From Nitrosomonas sp. (GTDB taxonomy: Bacteria > Pseudomonadota > Gammaproteobacteria > Burkholderiales > Nitrosomonadaceae), in NCBI GenBank assembly GCA_024281995.1, contig JAMWZW010000001.1:744001-808000 (forward strand): a stretch of 64,000 nt of DNA, written 5' to 3'. Positions 11,569 to 22,471 of the stretch are shown here, piece by piece (position 1 is the first letter of the stretch; every line of letters starts with the position of its first letter). The notes under the pieces were generated by a model. That model was given only the letters and a program-made list of their open reading frames with translations, ran no database searches and had not been told where the DNA came from. The position numbers were made by a program, and so were the translations under genes.

Positions 11569-12099
11569 ATGGATTTGAATTCACGATATACAGAGGAGGA
11601 GATGAATTTATTAGCGCATACTCCCCACCTTATCGGTTCTGCGATGGCATTTGTTGGTAGTAGCGGATTTTTTGGTACGGGCAAAGAAATGTTCATGAGT
11701 AACAAGTCGATCATGTCTGGTATTAAGGAGTATCCTAATAATGCATTAATTCAAGCAATCTTACCCAATATGACAGAAGGTGTGTCAGGAGCCATGGAAA
11801 AAATTAAAGTTATCCGGGATTGGGGGCGTGATCGTTTGAAAGCTAAAGGTGTAAATTCTGTTGAAACCTATAGAAATGCTGCTATAGAGGACGTTAAAGC
11901 AGTTGCTTATCTCCTATCTGCTAAATCTTCCCAACAGGAAGCGGATGAGTATAAGCAATGGGCAATGTCTATTGCTGAAAATGTGGCAATGGCAACAACA
12001 GAGGGCAGTTTTCTAGGATTTGGAGGCGAACGCTTTAGTGACAATGAAAAACAGTTTTTTGACGAGATTCGGGATGCGCTTCACGGTAGTGTAATTTAA
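11569..12099 (+). CDS. Hypothetical protein, mostly helical, 176 residues
   Basis: I do not recognise this family. The ATG at 11569 follows a good AAGGAG Shine-Dalgarno. No signal peptide is obvious, though residues 18-37 (HLIGSAMAFVGSSGFFGTGK) are small and apolar. The rest reads as soluble helices, and the tail has a Gly-rich turn (GSFLGFGGERFSDNEK) before a short acidic helix. The gene stands alone, with 297 bases after the upstream terminator and 259 bases before the next gene. Confidence 0.6.
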   Translation: MDLNSRYTEEEMNLLAHTPHLIGSAMAFVGSSGFFGTGKEMFMSNKSIMSGIKEYPNNALIQAILPNMTEGVSGAMEKIKVIRDWGRDRLKAKGVNSVETYRNAAIEDVKAVAYLLSAKSSQQEADEYKQWAMSIAENVAMATTEGSFLGFGGERFSDNEKQFFDEIRDALHGSVI

Positions 12100-12358
12100 G
12101 TGATTGATTAATATTTTGATATTAAGAAAGATGACAAAATAGATTATTTTGTCGAAACAAAAAAGCATTTTAAGTGCATCAATATTTTGAAACACGCAGC
12201 GAGATGTATTTTATTATTGAGTTTTTGTTAATTAGAAAATAGCATTATTTCTTGTAAAATTGAAAAAAATTACGGTACTATAAGTAGCATATGTTTTTCT
12301 TATTGCGTGTTCTAAGATATTTTTGGTTAAAGGATAGTAGCGAGTGAGGAGCTAACCT

Positions 12359-13057
12359 ATGGACACAAAGCGTACCTGGCATTTAACGAATACAGCGGGT
12401 AATCATATTGTAGAAGTTTGTCACAACGATGTTTCACAAGCAGAAGCAGTTAGTCGTTTTCTAATTGAGGGTTTACTGAAGAGTGAAGCAGTTGTTGTTT
12501 TTGCTAAACTTGCATTAAGGAAAGCTGTTATTGCTAAAATGACTGCGCGAGGATTAGATGTGCAGACTTTTAAAAATGAGGGTCAAATCAAATTCTTTGA
12601 CGCTGAATTTTTAATATCGAGTATGCGGATGGATAGTATTTTTGAAGAACAGGCTTTTCAGGAATACGTAGGTACTCAAATTGAAGCCGCCCACTTAAAA
12701 TATGGAAAAGTTCGAGTTTTTGGCGGAATGGTTGCTTCACTTTGGAATACTGGCGAGTACGATGCTGCTATGCAGCTTGAAGATTTCTGGGTGAATTTAA
12801 CTCAGAAACTGGAGTTTTCTCTTCTTTGCTGTTATTCCTTAGGGAATCAAACACCGCAAACTTATGAGAGAGCCTTACAGTTTATTTGCAGATGCCATAA
12901 CCATTTAGTTCCAGTTGAAAGTAATGACTTACCTGAAATCAATGAAGGTGAGGAATGGGTAGATATGCTTGGAGTCGCTTGGAATCATGTGATAGGAAAA
13001 ATGGCAGAATCGGGTAAATCTTCAGAACAATCGTCTTCATTGCCTATTTTAAATTAA
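12359..13057 (+). CDS. MEDS-domain (DcmR-type) sensory protein
   Basis: The protein has 232 residues. The region from about 12 to 180 follows the MEDS sensory fold first noted in DcmR of methylotrophs and in methanogens: an early His (GNHIVEVCHND), FLIEGLLKSEAVVVFA, the FFDAE strand and RVFGGMVASLW. No DNA-binding or kinase domain is fused, so it would signal through a partner. It converges on the Crp/Fnr-family regulator next door (42 bases between stops); a functional link is possible but unproven. The ligand is unknown. Confidence 0.72.
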   Translation: MDTKRTWHLTNTAGNHIVEVCHNDVSQAEAVSRFLIEGLLKSEAVVVFAKLALRKAVIAKMTARGLDVQTFKNEGQIKFFDAEFLISSMRMDSIFEEQAFQEYVGTQIEAAHLKYGKVRVFGGMVASLWNTGEYDAAMQLEDFWVNLTQKLEFSLLCCYSLGNQTPQTYERALQFICRCHNHLVPVESNDLPEINEGEEWVDMLGVAWNHVIGKMAESGKSSEQSSSLPILN

Positions 13058-13099
13058 GCATAAAATTTCTCTTGTTGAGAATAAATAATTACTTATTAA

Positions 13100-13852
13100 T
13101 CAGTGATCTAGTAAGGAAGTTTGTAGATCTTGAATGAGGCGGATCGATTCTTCCTTCATTACGCTGTAACATTCACAGGCAGTAGTCTCTAATTTTTCTC
13201 GATCCTTAAGCTCTATCTGGCCTCGGCTGTATTCGATTAATTCAGCCTCTTGTAATTTTTTCGCGGTTTCAGTGATGCTTTCCCGGCGCACACCGAGTAT
13301 ATAAGCAATTGATTCTTGAGTCATTAACAAATGACTTGAACGACTACGGTCGGAACTTGCGAGTAACCAGTAACACAATTGTTGTTCTAAATTATGGCGG
13401 CGATTACAAGCAATTGCTTGTGACATTTGCAAAAAAAGAGTTTGGGAATAACGTAGTATTAATTTTTGTAGTGTTCCAGTACGTCGGCCTCCACTCCGAG
13501 CCAAGACGTCGTGTAATGAATTGAGTGAGATACGATAACAGTGTCCAGGTATGTTGATAACTGCTTGTGTCAAGCCCTCATCTCTTCCCAATAATGCCGA
13601 AACCCCGAGAATGCCTTCATTACCAACCATGGCCACTTCTACTGACACTCCATCTTCTAAGCCACACAGTAAAGATGTGGTAGCGGTGACAGGAAAATAA
13701 ATGTACTGCAGTTTGTCGTAAGCTTCAAACAAAACTTCAGCGCGAGACATTGACATTAATTCAAGGTGCGGTTCAATAAGATCAAACTCGGTTTTCTGAA
13801 GAGCGTTTAAAATATGATTTTCTTTTGGGTCGCAAGTGGCTGTCATTTTCAT
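13100..13852 (-). CDS. Crp/Fnr-family transcriptional regulator
   Basis: The protein has 250 residues. A cyclic-nucleotide-binding-like beta-barrel (about 25-150) is followed by a winged helix-turn-helix with the recognition region MTQESIAYILGVRRESITET. The N-terminal four-cysteine cluster of Fnr is missing, and the phosphate-binding arginine pattern of Crp is not obvious, so the ligand cannot be given. The frame is open to an ATG at 13921, but the ATG at 13852 has GAG 8 bases upstream and gives the usual N-terminus. Proteins with GLEDGVSVEVAMVGNEG are common as orphan regulators in betaproteobacteria. Confidence 0.82.
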   Translation of the reverse strand: MKMTATCDPKENHILNALQKTEFDLIEPHLELMSMSRAEVLFEAYDKLQYIYFPVTATTSLLCGLEDGVSVEVAMVGNEGILGVSALLGRDEGLTQAVINIPGHCYRISLNSLHDVLARSGGRRTGTLQKLILRYSQTLFLQMSQAIACNRRHNLEQQLCYWLLASSDRSRSSHLLMTQESIAYILGVRRESITETAKKLQEAELIEYSRGQIELKDREKLETTACECYSVMKEESIRLIQDLQTSLLDH

Positions 13853-13921
13853 AATTGCTCGGAATCTAACATGAATTAATCGAATAGCCTGAGAAATCAA
13901 CTTGAATCTTATACTCAGCAC

Positions 13922-14453
13922 TTTTAAAATTAAGCACTTTAAAAATAATCATTAAAACATCGTGTATCGATTGAATGTTGTGATTGTCTGTATTAGTAAA
14001 GACTATTTGAAATATTGACACGAGTATTAAGTCAGTACTGCTTAAAATACAGCCTTCACTAAATTTTGTGATTTGCGAATGTGCCGATTATCCCGCCTTC
14101 TACACCTTTCACTACTATCAATATTGTACCTATTTTTGATTAGGTAAAAAGCTTATTTCACAGTCAATGATGTCATTGCCATTGGCTCTTTATATTTTGA
14201 CAGAATCTAGTTTTCAGGATTCGCAATAAGATTTGTTTGTTACTCGAAGATGGGCAAGTCGATCTGACAGTCTGAGCTGAGTCAAGAGACATAAAATTTT
14301 ATAAATAATATCAATTGGTTAGTAATTATTATAAGCTAAATGCCAAACGAAGCGCTGAGCTAAGTGTGCAGATGCTGAAAGATGAAAGCACTACTAGTAA
14401 TAATCACATCTTGTACGTATTATTTTAAATTTCTTAGTGATTGCCTATTGCCT
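13922..14453. other. Intergenic stretch without a recognisable gene
   Basis: This AT-rich sequence lies between the divergent Crp/Fnr-type regulator and the DsbA-like gene. It should hold both promoters. I see no clear -35/-10 pair, hairpin with T-run or RNA gene. Base composition changes near its right edge, where the more GC-rich block starts. Confidence 0.5.
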
Positions 14454-15077
14454 ATGTCACGTCTATTTTATATCCATGATCCGATGTGCAGTTGGTGCTA
14501 TGCCTTTGGCCGAAGCTGGGATGCATTGCTACAGGATTTGCCTGATTGCATCGAAGTGGTTTATTTATTGGGTGGATTGGCGCCGGATACCACTGAGCCG
14601 ATGCCGATCGCGCTGCAAAAAACTATCCAGCAAGCCTGGCAACGTATTGAACAATCTGTTCCGGGGGTGCGGTTTAACTGGGAATTCTGGTCGCGTAATA
14701 CACCGATTCGTTCAACTTATCCGGCGTGCCGGGCAGTGTTGGCCGCCAGAAAGCAGTGCGCAGAAAGCGAGCAAAAAATGGTGCAAGCCATTCAGGCAGC
14801 CTATTATCAACGAGCAAAAAATCCATCATTGTCGGCAACCTTGCTGGATTGTGCCGAAGAAATCGGATTGGATGTGAAAAGCTTTGCGGAAGACTTCGTC
14901 AGCGCCGCGATAGCGCAAGCGTTGCAGCAAGAAATCCAGCAAGCGCGTAATATGAGTGTTAATTCTTATCCGTCGTTACGGCTTATGCATGATAACGCCG
15001 TAATGCCGATCAGTATCGATTACCGTAATCATCAAACCATGATTGATGAAATCAATCATATCGTACAGAAAACTTAG
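14454..15077 (+). CDS. DsbA-family thioredoxin-fold protein
   Basis: The 207 residues have the active site CSWC at about residues 12-15, right at the N-terminus (FYIHDPMCSWCYAFG), and the cis-proline loop in NSYPSLRL. No signal peptide precedes it from this start, so it is probably a cytoplasmic DsbA/FrnE-like oxidoreductase or isomerase rather than periplasmic DsbA. The frame is open to an ATG at 14382, whose extension is hydrophobic (LLVIITSC) and could act as an export signal; no Shine-Dalgarno decides between them. I prefer 14454 because the fold begins there. Confidence 0.78.
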   Translation: MSRLFYIHDPMCSWCYAFGRSWDALLQDLPDCIEVVYLLGGLAPDTTEPMPIALQKTIQQAWQRIEQSVPGVRFNWEFWSRNTPIRSTYPACRAVLAARKQCAESEQKMVQAIQAAYYQRAKNPSLSATLLDCAEEIGLDVKSFAEDFVSAAIAQALQQEIQQARNMSVNSYPSLRLMHDNAVMPISIDYRNHQTMIDEINHIVQKT

Positions 15078-15099
15078 CAGCAGTAGAACTGCCAGACAG

Positions 15100-16008
15100 T
15101 TAAGGCGTATCGTTTGCGAGTATGAGTAAATCGGCTTCCCATCCTTTTAACTTTTTGTACGCGTGTTGACGCTGCTTTTCGCTGGTGCTGTTGTGAACGT
15201 GTGCAATAAAAGCGCAGTTGTACTCGGTTAATTTAATTTGATAGATACGGTAATTGGTGTCACTGGAACGTTCGATGTGTTCCACTATAGTGCGTAGTGA
15301 ATTGATCGTGTGCTCAGTTTCAACCGGTTTTGCAATAAGCTGGCGCAGTATCGAGAGTGTTTCATTCTGACGGCGCTGGCGTTCGGCTAACCAGGCTTCG
15401 GGGTCAAAAGGCGAAGCGATGAGGTTATCAGTAATCAGACGGCGTTGCGTTTCATTGATTTTTCCGTATAAGTTTTCGACGCGTTTGACCGTGCGTTGAA
15501 CCGATGCCTGCAAGCGCTCTTCAGCAGCCGGTTGCAGATAATCACTGCGAAATTCCTCGTTACCCTTGGCGTAGCGCTGCCCGATATGGATCAATTGTTG
15601 TTCACTTAAGCTTGGTACTAACGGTGCTGCAAGCAGCAGAGAATAATCAAGGGCGGGCGCAACGGTGCTGCGGATTTTCTCAGACCAACGGCACACTTGG
15701 TCAGGTGTGACGGAATCGCCGATTTCACTGCTCAGTGCAGTGAGCCAGGCGGCATATTCAGGTAACTGCATGCTACGGTGCCAATCAAACCAATCGCGGA
15801 TTGCTTTTTTGACATGCGGCGTTTGCTCATGGGTGAAATCGACATAACTATCCAACCACCACCAGAGAAGATGCGGCCCTTGATTGTAGCTCATGCGCAG
15901 CATGCTGCAACTGCTGAGCAAGAGAAATAATCCGATTAAAGCTCCCCGGGTTATAAAAGCGCGTGTGAATAACGGATGTCTGATGAATGAAGTCAAAGCA
16001 AAATACAA
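15100..16008 (-). CDS. DUF6279-family lipoprotein
   Basis: The protein has an N-terminal hydrophobic segment ending in a lipobox (LLLSSC), so it is probably anchored in the outer membrane. The body starts SYNQGPHLLWWWLDSYVDF and is helical with many Trp, Arg and Glu residues, the pattern of DUF6279 proteins. No ATG is available. A TTG at 16006-16008 has GAGAGGG six bases upstream and is my preferred start; the frame is open to a TTG at 16032. Its function is unknown. It is convergent with the DsbA-like gene (22 bases between stops). Confidence 0.72.
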   Translation of the reverse strand: MYFALTSFIRHPLFTRAFITRGALIGLFLLLSSCSMLRMSYNQGPHLLWWWLDSYVDFTHEQTPHVKKAIRDWFDWHRSMQLPEYAAWLTALSSEIGDSVTPDQVCRWSEKIRSTVAPALDYSLLLAAPLVPSLSEQQLIHIGQRYAKGNEEFRSDYLQPAAEERLQASVQRTVKRVENLYGKINETQRRLITDNLIASPFDPEAWLAERQRRQNETLSILRQLIAKPVETEHTINSLRTIVEHIERSSDTNYRIYQIKLTEYNCAFIAHVHNSTSEKQRQHAYKKLKGWEADLLILANDTP

Positions 16009-16050
16009 TTTGCACCCTCTCGAGTCATACAAAATGTAGAAATTGTACTA

Positions 16051-17313
<1,263 letters not shown>

Positions 17314-17478
17314 TCATAAATCTTCGCAGATAATGTAGGGATTTGAGCGATAATCATGTAAATTTGAAGCTGTAATCCTATTGAACAGATGCTGAATTCT
17401 ACACGTCTGCTGCAAGTCTTGCATAGTTGATGCCAGTGCAAACTTGACCGGACTTAACTCATTACGAGGAAAATTGCC

Positions 17479-19878
17479 ATGCTCCTGTTTCTCTTTTATC
17501 TGATCCTTTTTGTAGTAGTCACTATCGGTTTGATCCTGGTCGTGCCGTTTCTGCGGCGTCTGCTGGTTTCCAATCAAATACTGAAAATTTTCCGCAAAAT
17601 GCTGCCGCAAATTTCGCAGACAGAACAAGAGGCGCTGGATGCGGGTACGGTGTGGTGGGAAGGTGATTTATTCAGCGGCAAGCCGGATTGGGAAAAACTG
17701 CTGGCTTACCCAAAACCACAGTTAACTGCCGAAGAACAAGCATTCTTGGATGGCCCGGTGGAACAACTCTGCGCGATGCTCGATGAATGGAAGATTACGC
17801 ATGAATTGAAGGATTTGCCGCCGGGAGTTTGGCAGTTTATAAAAGACAAAGGATTTTTTGGTTTGATTATACCGAAGCAATACGGCGGATATGGATTTTC
17901 GGCGCTCGCGCATTCCGAAGTAGTAATGAAAATAGGTTCGCGCAGCGGCACGGCAGCGGTGACGGTGATGGTGCCGAATTCACTGGGACCGGCTGAATTG
18001 TTATTGCATTACGGTACCGAAAAACAGAAAGAATACTACTTGCCACGCCTAGCTAAAGGGTTGGAAGTGCCTTGTTTTGCGCTGACATCGCCGGAAGCCG
18101 GATCGGATGCGGGTGCGATGCCCGATTTTGCCATTGTATGCCGCAGTGAATTCGACGGTAATCCCGATGTATTGGGTATGCGGGTAACCTGGGAAAAGCG
18201 CTACATTACACTGGGTCCGGTTGCGACCATTTTGGGGCTTGCTTTCAAACTCTACGATCCCGACCGCTTGCTCGGTAAAGAAGAAGATCTCGGCATTACA
18301 TTGGCATTGATTCCTACCCATACGCCGGGCGTCAATATCGGGCGGCGGCATTATCCGCTTAACGGCGCGTTTCAAAATGGCCCGAACTCCGGTAAAGGCG
18401 TGTTCATTCCCATGGACTGGATCATTGGCGGTCAAGAAGGCATCGGGCAGGGTTGGCGTATGCTGATGAATTGCTTGGCGGCAGGACGCTCCATTTCGTT
18501 GCCCGCGACCAGCGTGGGTGCGGCTAAATTGTCTGCGCGTACCAGCGGTGCTTACAGCAGAGTACGTGTGCAATTCAAAGTGCCAATCGGTTATTTTGAG
18601 GGAATTGAAGAAGCACTGGGACGTATCGGCGGCAACACTTACATGATGGATGCTGCCCGTGTTATGACTGCGGGTGCCGTCGATCTGGGTGAAAAGCCTT
18701 CGGTATCATCTGCAATCGTCAAGTACCATCTTACCGAACGAGGGCGGCAAGCGGTGAATGATGCGATGGATATTCATGGTGGCAAGGGCATATGCATTGG
18801 CCCAAGAAATTATTTGGGACGCATGTATCAGCAAATTCCGGTTAGTATTACCGTTGAAGGTGCCAATATCCTCACGCGCAATATGATTATTTTTGGTCAG
18901 GGTGCGATGCGTTGTCATCCCTATTTATTAAAAGAAGTGAATGCGGCGCATGACCGTAATCAAGATCGTGCCTCGCTGGCATTTGATGAAGCGCTGGTCG
19001 GGCATGCCAAATTCACACTGCGCAATACCGCAAACAGTTTGTTTTATGCATTATTCGGTCATTACATAAAAGATAATGCGCCGTCCAACATTGCATTGGA
19101 AACGGCCGTTTATTACCGTCAATTGGCGCGTTTCTCCGCCAGTTTTGCATGCATTGCGGATATCGCCCTCATGCGCTTGGGTGGTTCGCTCAAACGCAAG
19201 GAAAGATTATCCGCTCGTTTGGGTGATATTCTAAGCATGCTGTATTTATGTTCAGCCGTGCTTAAACGCTATGAGGACGATGGTCGTCCCAATTCCGATT
19301 TGCCGTTGTTGCATTGGTCGATGCAGGATGCCATGTATCGCATGCAACAAGCGTTTGATGAATTTCTTACGAACTTTCCCGGGCATTTTACAGTGGTGTG
19401 GCTACTTAGAGCGTTGGTTTTCCCGCTTGGTAAACGCTGCAAACCGCCGGCTGATGGATTGACGCACGAAGTAGCTAAGTTAATGATGCAGCCGGGGGCT
19501 GTACGCGATCGTTTAACAGCCGGAATTTATGTGCCTATTGCAGGAGGCGAGCCACTCGCGGATCTTGAACAAGCGCTACAATGTGCCATCGATAGTGGCG
19601 CAGCAGAAGCTAAACTGCGCGAAGCAGTCAAATCGCATCAAATTACTGCGAAAGGTGAGGAGAAAATCGCACAAGCCCTGCAGCTCAATGTGATTTCTGC
19701 TGCAGAGGCTGAATTGTTGAGAAAGTTGCGGGAATTGCGCAGCCGAGTCATTAAGGTTGATGATTTTGCGCCAGATTTCGGTAGTGAAGCAAAACCGGCA
19801 GCTAAAGGAAACAATAATTCTTCACAGAGTGCCGAGAGCATCAAGACATTGGACCAAAATTTGGAAGCCGTGGAATAG
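17479..19878 (+). CDS. fadE: Acyl-CoA dehydrogenase, FadE type
   Basis: This large flavoenzyme catalyses the first oxidation step of fatty-acid beta-oxidation. The 799 residues match the long FadE class: an N-terminal membrane segment (about 1-30), the acyl-CoA dehydrogenase core (PCFALTSPEAGSDAGAMPD, DIHGGKGI), and a DUF1974-type C-terminal domain of about 250 residues. A GAGGA precedes the ATG at 17479. It is followed 50 bases later by an acyl-CoA synthetase, so the pair could activate and oxidise fatty acids. The tail after about residue 770 is Ser/Asn-rich and probably disordered. Confidence 0.92.
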   Translation: MLLFLFYLILFVVVTIGLILVVPFLRRLLVSNQILKIFRKMLPQISQTEQEALDAGTVWWEGDLFSGKPDWEKLLAYPKPQLTAEEQAFLDGPVEQLCAMLDEWKITHELKDLPPGVWQFIKDKGFFGLIIPKQYGGYGFSALAHSEVVMKIGSRSGTAAVTVMVPNSLGPAELLLHYGTEKQKEYYLPRLAKGLEVPCFALTSPEAGSDAGAMPDFAIVCRSEFDGNPDVLGMRVTWEKRYITLGPVATILGLAFKLYDPDRLLGKEEDLGITLALIPTHTPGVNIGRRHYPLNGAFQNGPNSGKGVFIPMDWIIGGQEGIGQGWRMLMNCLAAGRSISLPATSVGAAKLSARTSGAYSRVRVQFKVPIGYFEGIEEALGRIGGNTYMMDAARVMTAGAVDLGEKPSVSSAIVKYHLTERGRQAVNDAMDIHGGKGICIGPRNYLGRMYQQIPVSITVEGANILTRNMIIFGQGAMRCHPYLLKEVNAAHDRNQDRASLAFDEALVGHAKFTLRNTANSLFYALFGHYIKDNAPSNIALETAVYYRQLARFSASFACIADIALMRLGGSLKRKERLSARLGDILSMLYLCSAVLKRYEDDGRPNSDLPLLHWSMQDAMYRMQQAFDEFLTNFPGHFTVVWLLRALVFPLGKRCKPPADGLTHEVAKLMMQPGAVRDRLTAGIYVPIAGGEPLADLEQALQCAIDSGAAEAKLREAVKSHQITAKGEEKIAQALQLNVISAAEAELLRKLRELRSRVIKVDDFAPDFGSEAKPAAKGNNNSSQSAESIKTLDQNLEAVE

Positions 19879-19928
19879 CATTACTTAAGTTGGGTACGCA
19901 ATGACGTACTGTTATAAAAAGGAAAATT

Positions 19929-21758
19929 ATGTCAAGTCAGCAAGATGAAATGGAATCCGGCGTAATCTCGGCAGAAACTGCAAAAACGCTGGATGGCCTC
20001 TTTAAGGAACGGGTGCAACGTTCAGCGCAAAAAGTGGCTTATCGCTATTTCAATTCGACCTGCGAGGAATGGAGCGATTATACGTGGCAACAAATGTACC
20101 AGTTCATTGCCCGCTGGCAGGCGGCGCTGATGAAAGAATCGTTGGCTCCTGGTGATCGTGTTGCGGTGATGATGAAGAATTGTCCGGAATGGGTCATGTT
20201 CGAGCAAGCGGCGTTAGGTCTTGGTTTGGTTGTAATTCCTTTATACACGGATGACAGGGTTGAAAATGCAGCCTATGTAATCAATGATGCGAATGTTAAA
20301 TTGCTGTTGCTGGAGGGGTCGCATCAATGGCAGCAGTTTGTTGCGATACGTGAGCATGTACGGGGATTGCAACGCGTCGTTCTGCTTAAATCTTTTGAGC
20401 AAAGTGATATGAATTTACGTGAAGATGTTGTCATATCAGCTTGGGAATGGTTGCCTGCGCATTTTGGTGAAGTTCATCATGTTCCAACTGATCCGCACAG
20501 TCTTGCTACAATCATTTATACATCAGGTACATCGGGTCGCCCCAAAGGAGTGATGCTCAGTCATCACAATATACTCAGTAACGCATACAGTTGCTTGCAG
20601 GTGGTACCTGTCTTACCCGACGATTTGTTGTTATCCTTTTTGCCGTTGTCGCATACCTTTGAGCGTACCTCGGGTTACTATGTACCGATGATGGCCGGAG
20701 CCACGATTGCATATGCGCGGTCGATTCCACAGTTACAAGAAGATTTGTTGACCATCCAGCCTACGCTATTGATTTCTGTGCCGCGTATCTATGAACGTGT
20801 ATACGCTGGAATTCGTACGAAACTTGCCGAAGGTTCTGCATTGGCGCGATGGTTGTTCGATTCAGCAGTTGCCGTGGGTTACAGCCGTTTTGAACATCAG
20901 CAGAAAAGAGAGAGCTGGCGGTTCTCGCATATGTTTTGGCCGTTATTGAAGAAATTGGTCGCCGATAAAGTGCTGGGTAAACTGGGTGGCCGGTTACGCT
21001 TTGTCATGAGCGGCGGTGCTGCATTATCGGCTGAAGTTTCACGCATTTTCATAGGATTGGGGTTGCCTATTCTACAAGGATACGGCATGACCGAGAGCAG
21101 TCCGGTGGTATGTGCCAACCGCCTGACTGATAATGCGCCAGCCAGTGTCGGTTTGCCGATTCCGGGTGTGGAAGTCAAGTTGGGAGAGGATAATGCATTG
21201 TTGATCCGTGGTCCGAATGTGATGCTGGGCTACTGGAATAATCCGCAAGCCACTCAAGCAGTCATCTCGCCGGATGGTTGGCTGAATTCCGGTGATATCG
21301 CATCGATAGATGCGCAAGGGCATATCACTATCACCGGGCGGTTGAAAGAAATCATTGTATTATCCACTGGCGAAAAAATACCACCTGCGGATATGGAGGC
21401 AGCCATAATGCGCGATCCGTTGTTTGAGCAAGTCATATTGATCGGGGAATCGCGTTCCTATTTGAGTGTATTAACCGTACTGAATTTTGGTCGGTGGCAA
21501 GAATTCATGGCGCATTATGGCTTGGATGGAGATTTGACAAATGAGCAGCAGCGGCAGCAAATTGAAGAAATTTTGCTGGAAAAAATTACTCAGCAAACGA
21601 GCGAGTTCCCGGGTTACGCAAAAATACGCCGCGTTGCAATCATTCAAGAACCCTGGACCGTTGAGAATGGCTTGATGACCCCGACTTTGAAGTTGAAACG
21701 GGGAAAAGTACTCGAGAAGTATCAAAAGGAAGTGGATAGATTATACGCAGGACATTAA
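19929..21758 (+). CDS. Long-chain acyl-CoA synthetase (AMP-forming)
   Basis: It adenylates a fatty acid and transfers it to CoA. The 609 residues carry the P-loop motif IIYTSGTSGRPKGVMLSH, the substrate motif ILQGYGMTESSPVV, and the A8 hinge region LNSGDIASIDAQGH...TGRLKEIIVLSTGEKI. The architecture is that of the FAA1-like long-chain enzymes rather than E. coli FadD. GGA lies close to the ATG. It sits 50 bases after the FadE-type gene, probably in one transcript. Confidence 0.92.
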   Translation: MSSQQDEMESGVISAETAKTLDGLFKERVQRSAQKVAYRYFNSTCEEWSDYTWQQMYQFIARWQAALMKESLAPGDRVAVMMKNCPEWVMFEQAALGLGLVVIPLYTDDRVENAAYVINDANVKLLLLEGSHQWQQFVAIREHVRGLQRVVLLKSFEQSDMNLREDVVISAWEWLPAHFGEVHHVPTDPHSLATIIYTSGTSGRPKGVMLSHHNILSNAYSCLQVVPVLPDDLLLSFLPLSHTFERTSGYYVPMMAGATIAYARSIPQLQEDLLTIQPTLLISVPRIYERVYAGIRTKLAEGSALARWLFDSAVAVGYSRFEHQQKRESWRFSHMFWPLLKKLVADKVLGKLGGRLRFVMSGGAALSAEVSRIFIGLGLPILQGYGMTESSPVVCANRLTDNAPASVGLPIPGVEVKLGEDNALLIRGPNVMLGYWNNPQATQAVISPDGWLNSGDIASIDAQGHITITGRLKEIIVLSTGEKIPPADMEAAIMRDPLFEQVILIGESRSYLSVLTVLNFGRWQEFMAHYGLDGDLTNEQQRQQIEEILLEKITQQTSEFPGYAKIRRVAIIQEPWTVENGLMTPTLKLKRGKVLEKYQKEVDRLYAGH

Positions 21759-22471
21759 AGAAGCACTGATTAATTGCCTGTGCAATCCAATTGCCGTGTT
21801 GGTTGATGTGTGCATGGAAAATATTTATGAATGATCACATTCTCCGCAATCATAATATTCAAGCACTTGGACTTATTCAGCGTTCAGCATCCAAGCAACT
21901 TGGCCCAAGGAAGTCTTAGCCCGCTCTTTAGCAGCCGGAGTCGGATTTCTTTTTTGTCGTCGATTTCTGAGCAAGAAAACGTGCCTTGCTGTACTTGCAT
22001 AGGTTTTGCGGGTCATCGACGCCCGAAGTGGCGAATCCGCCTTCTAAAAAGAGAGTTGCCCCTGCAAAACGCTAGTATTGCAGTTTATAAAACGGCATCT
22101 CTTATCTCACCAATGTTACGGAGTAATGCTTTACCTTCATTAGTTGAGATAGACGAAACACAAAATCATGCACGTGTGTGCGACTTCTCTTGAAAAGGCT
22201 GGCGAATGGCTACCACGGACACAAATTGTTATTGAAATGTAACGTCTTATTCATTTGCCACTTCTAGAAATTTAATGATTAAGGAATGACGCACAGCATT
22301 TTTAGTACTTCCACAATGGCTGATAGTAATTCTTTGACTGTTACTTCATAAAAATTCAATGACATCAATCAGTTGATAAATCTTCAATTAATGAATGGTA
22401 CTTTCAAAGAACGAAGAAGATCTTGAATTCGATTGCTAAAACAATTTAGGTGCTTGTTTCATATGGATTGA
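21759..22471. other. Intergenic stretch of about 710 bases, no gene recognised
   Basis: A 120-codon frame at 21831-22193 on the plus strand is rich in Ser, Leu, Arg and Cys and looks like chance or the shadow of decayed coding DNA. On the minus strand, short pieces such as AAKERAKTSLGQVAWMLNAE look protein-like but are broken by stops. This may be a decayed gene between the GC-rich fatty-acid block and rne. The part next to rne (22200-22471) is AT-rich with nothing visible. Confidence 0.4.

Noticed and set aside
14041-14080. An Fnr-type operator between the regulator and the DsbA-like gene
   Set aside because: The TTGAC...GTCA pair has the wrong spacing and sequence for a TTGAT-N4-ATCAA site.
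18049-18573. A 174-residue minus-strand frame inside the FadE-type gene
   Set aside because: It lies wholly within a well-supported gene in GC-rich DNA, where long antisense frames are expected.
21831-22193. A 120-residue plus-strand protein
   Set aside because: Composition is odd (Ser, Arg, Cys), there is no ribosome site and no family resemblance. More likely a shadow of decayed minus-strand coding sequence.
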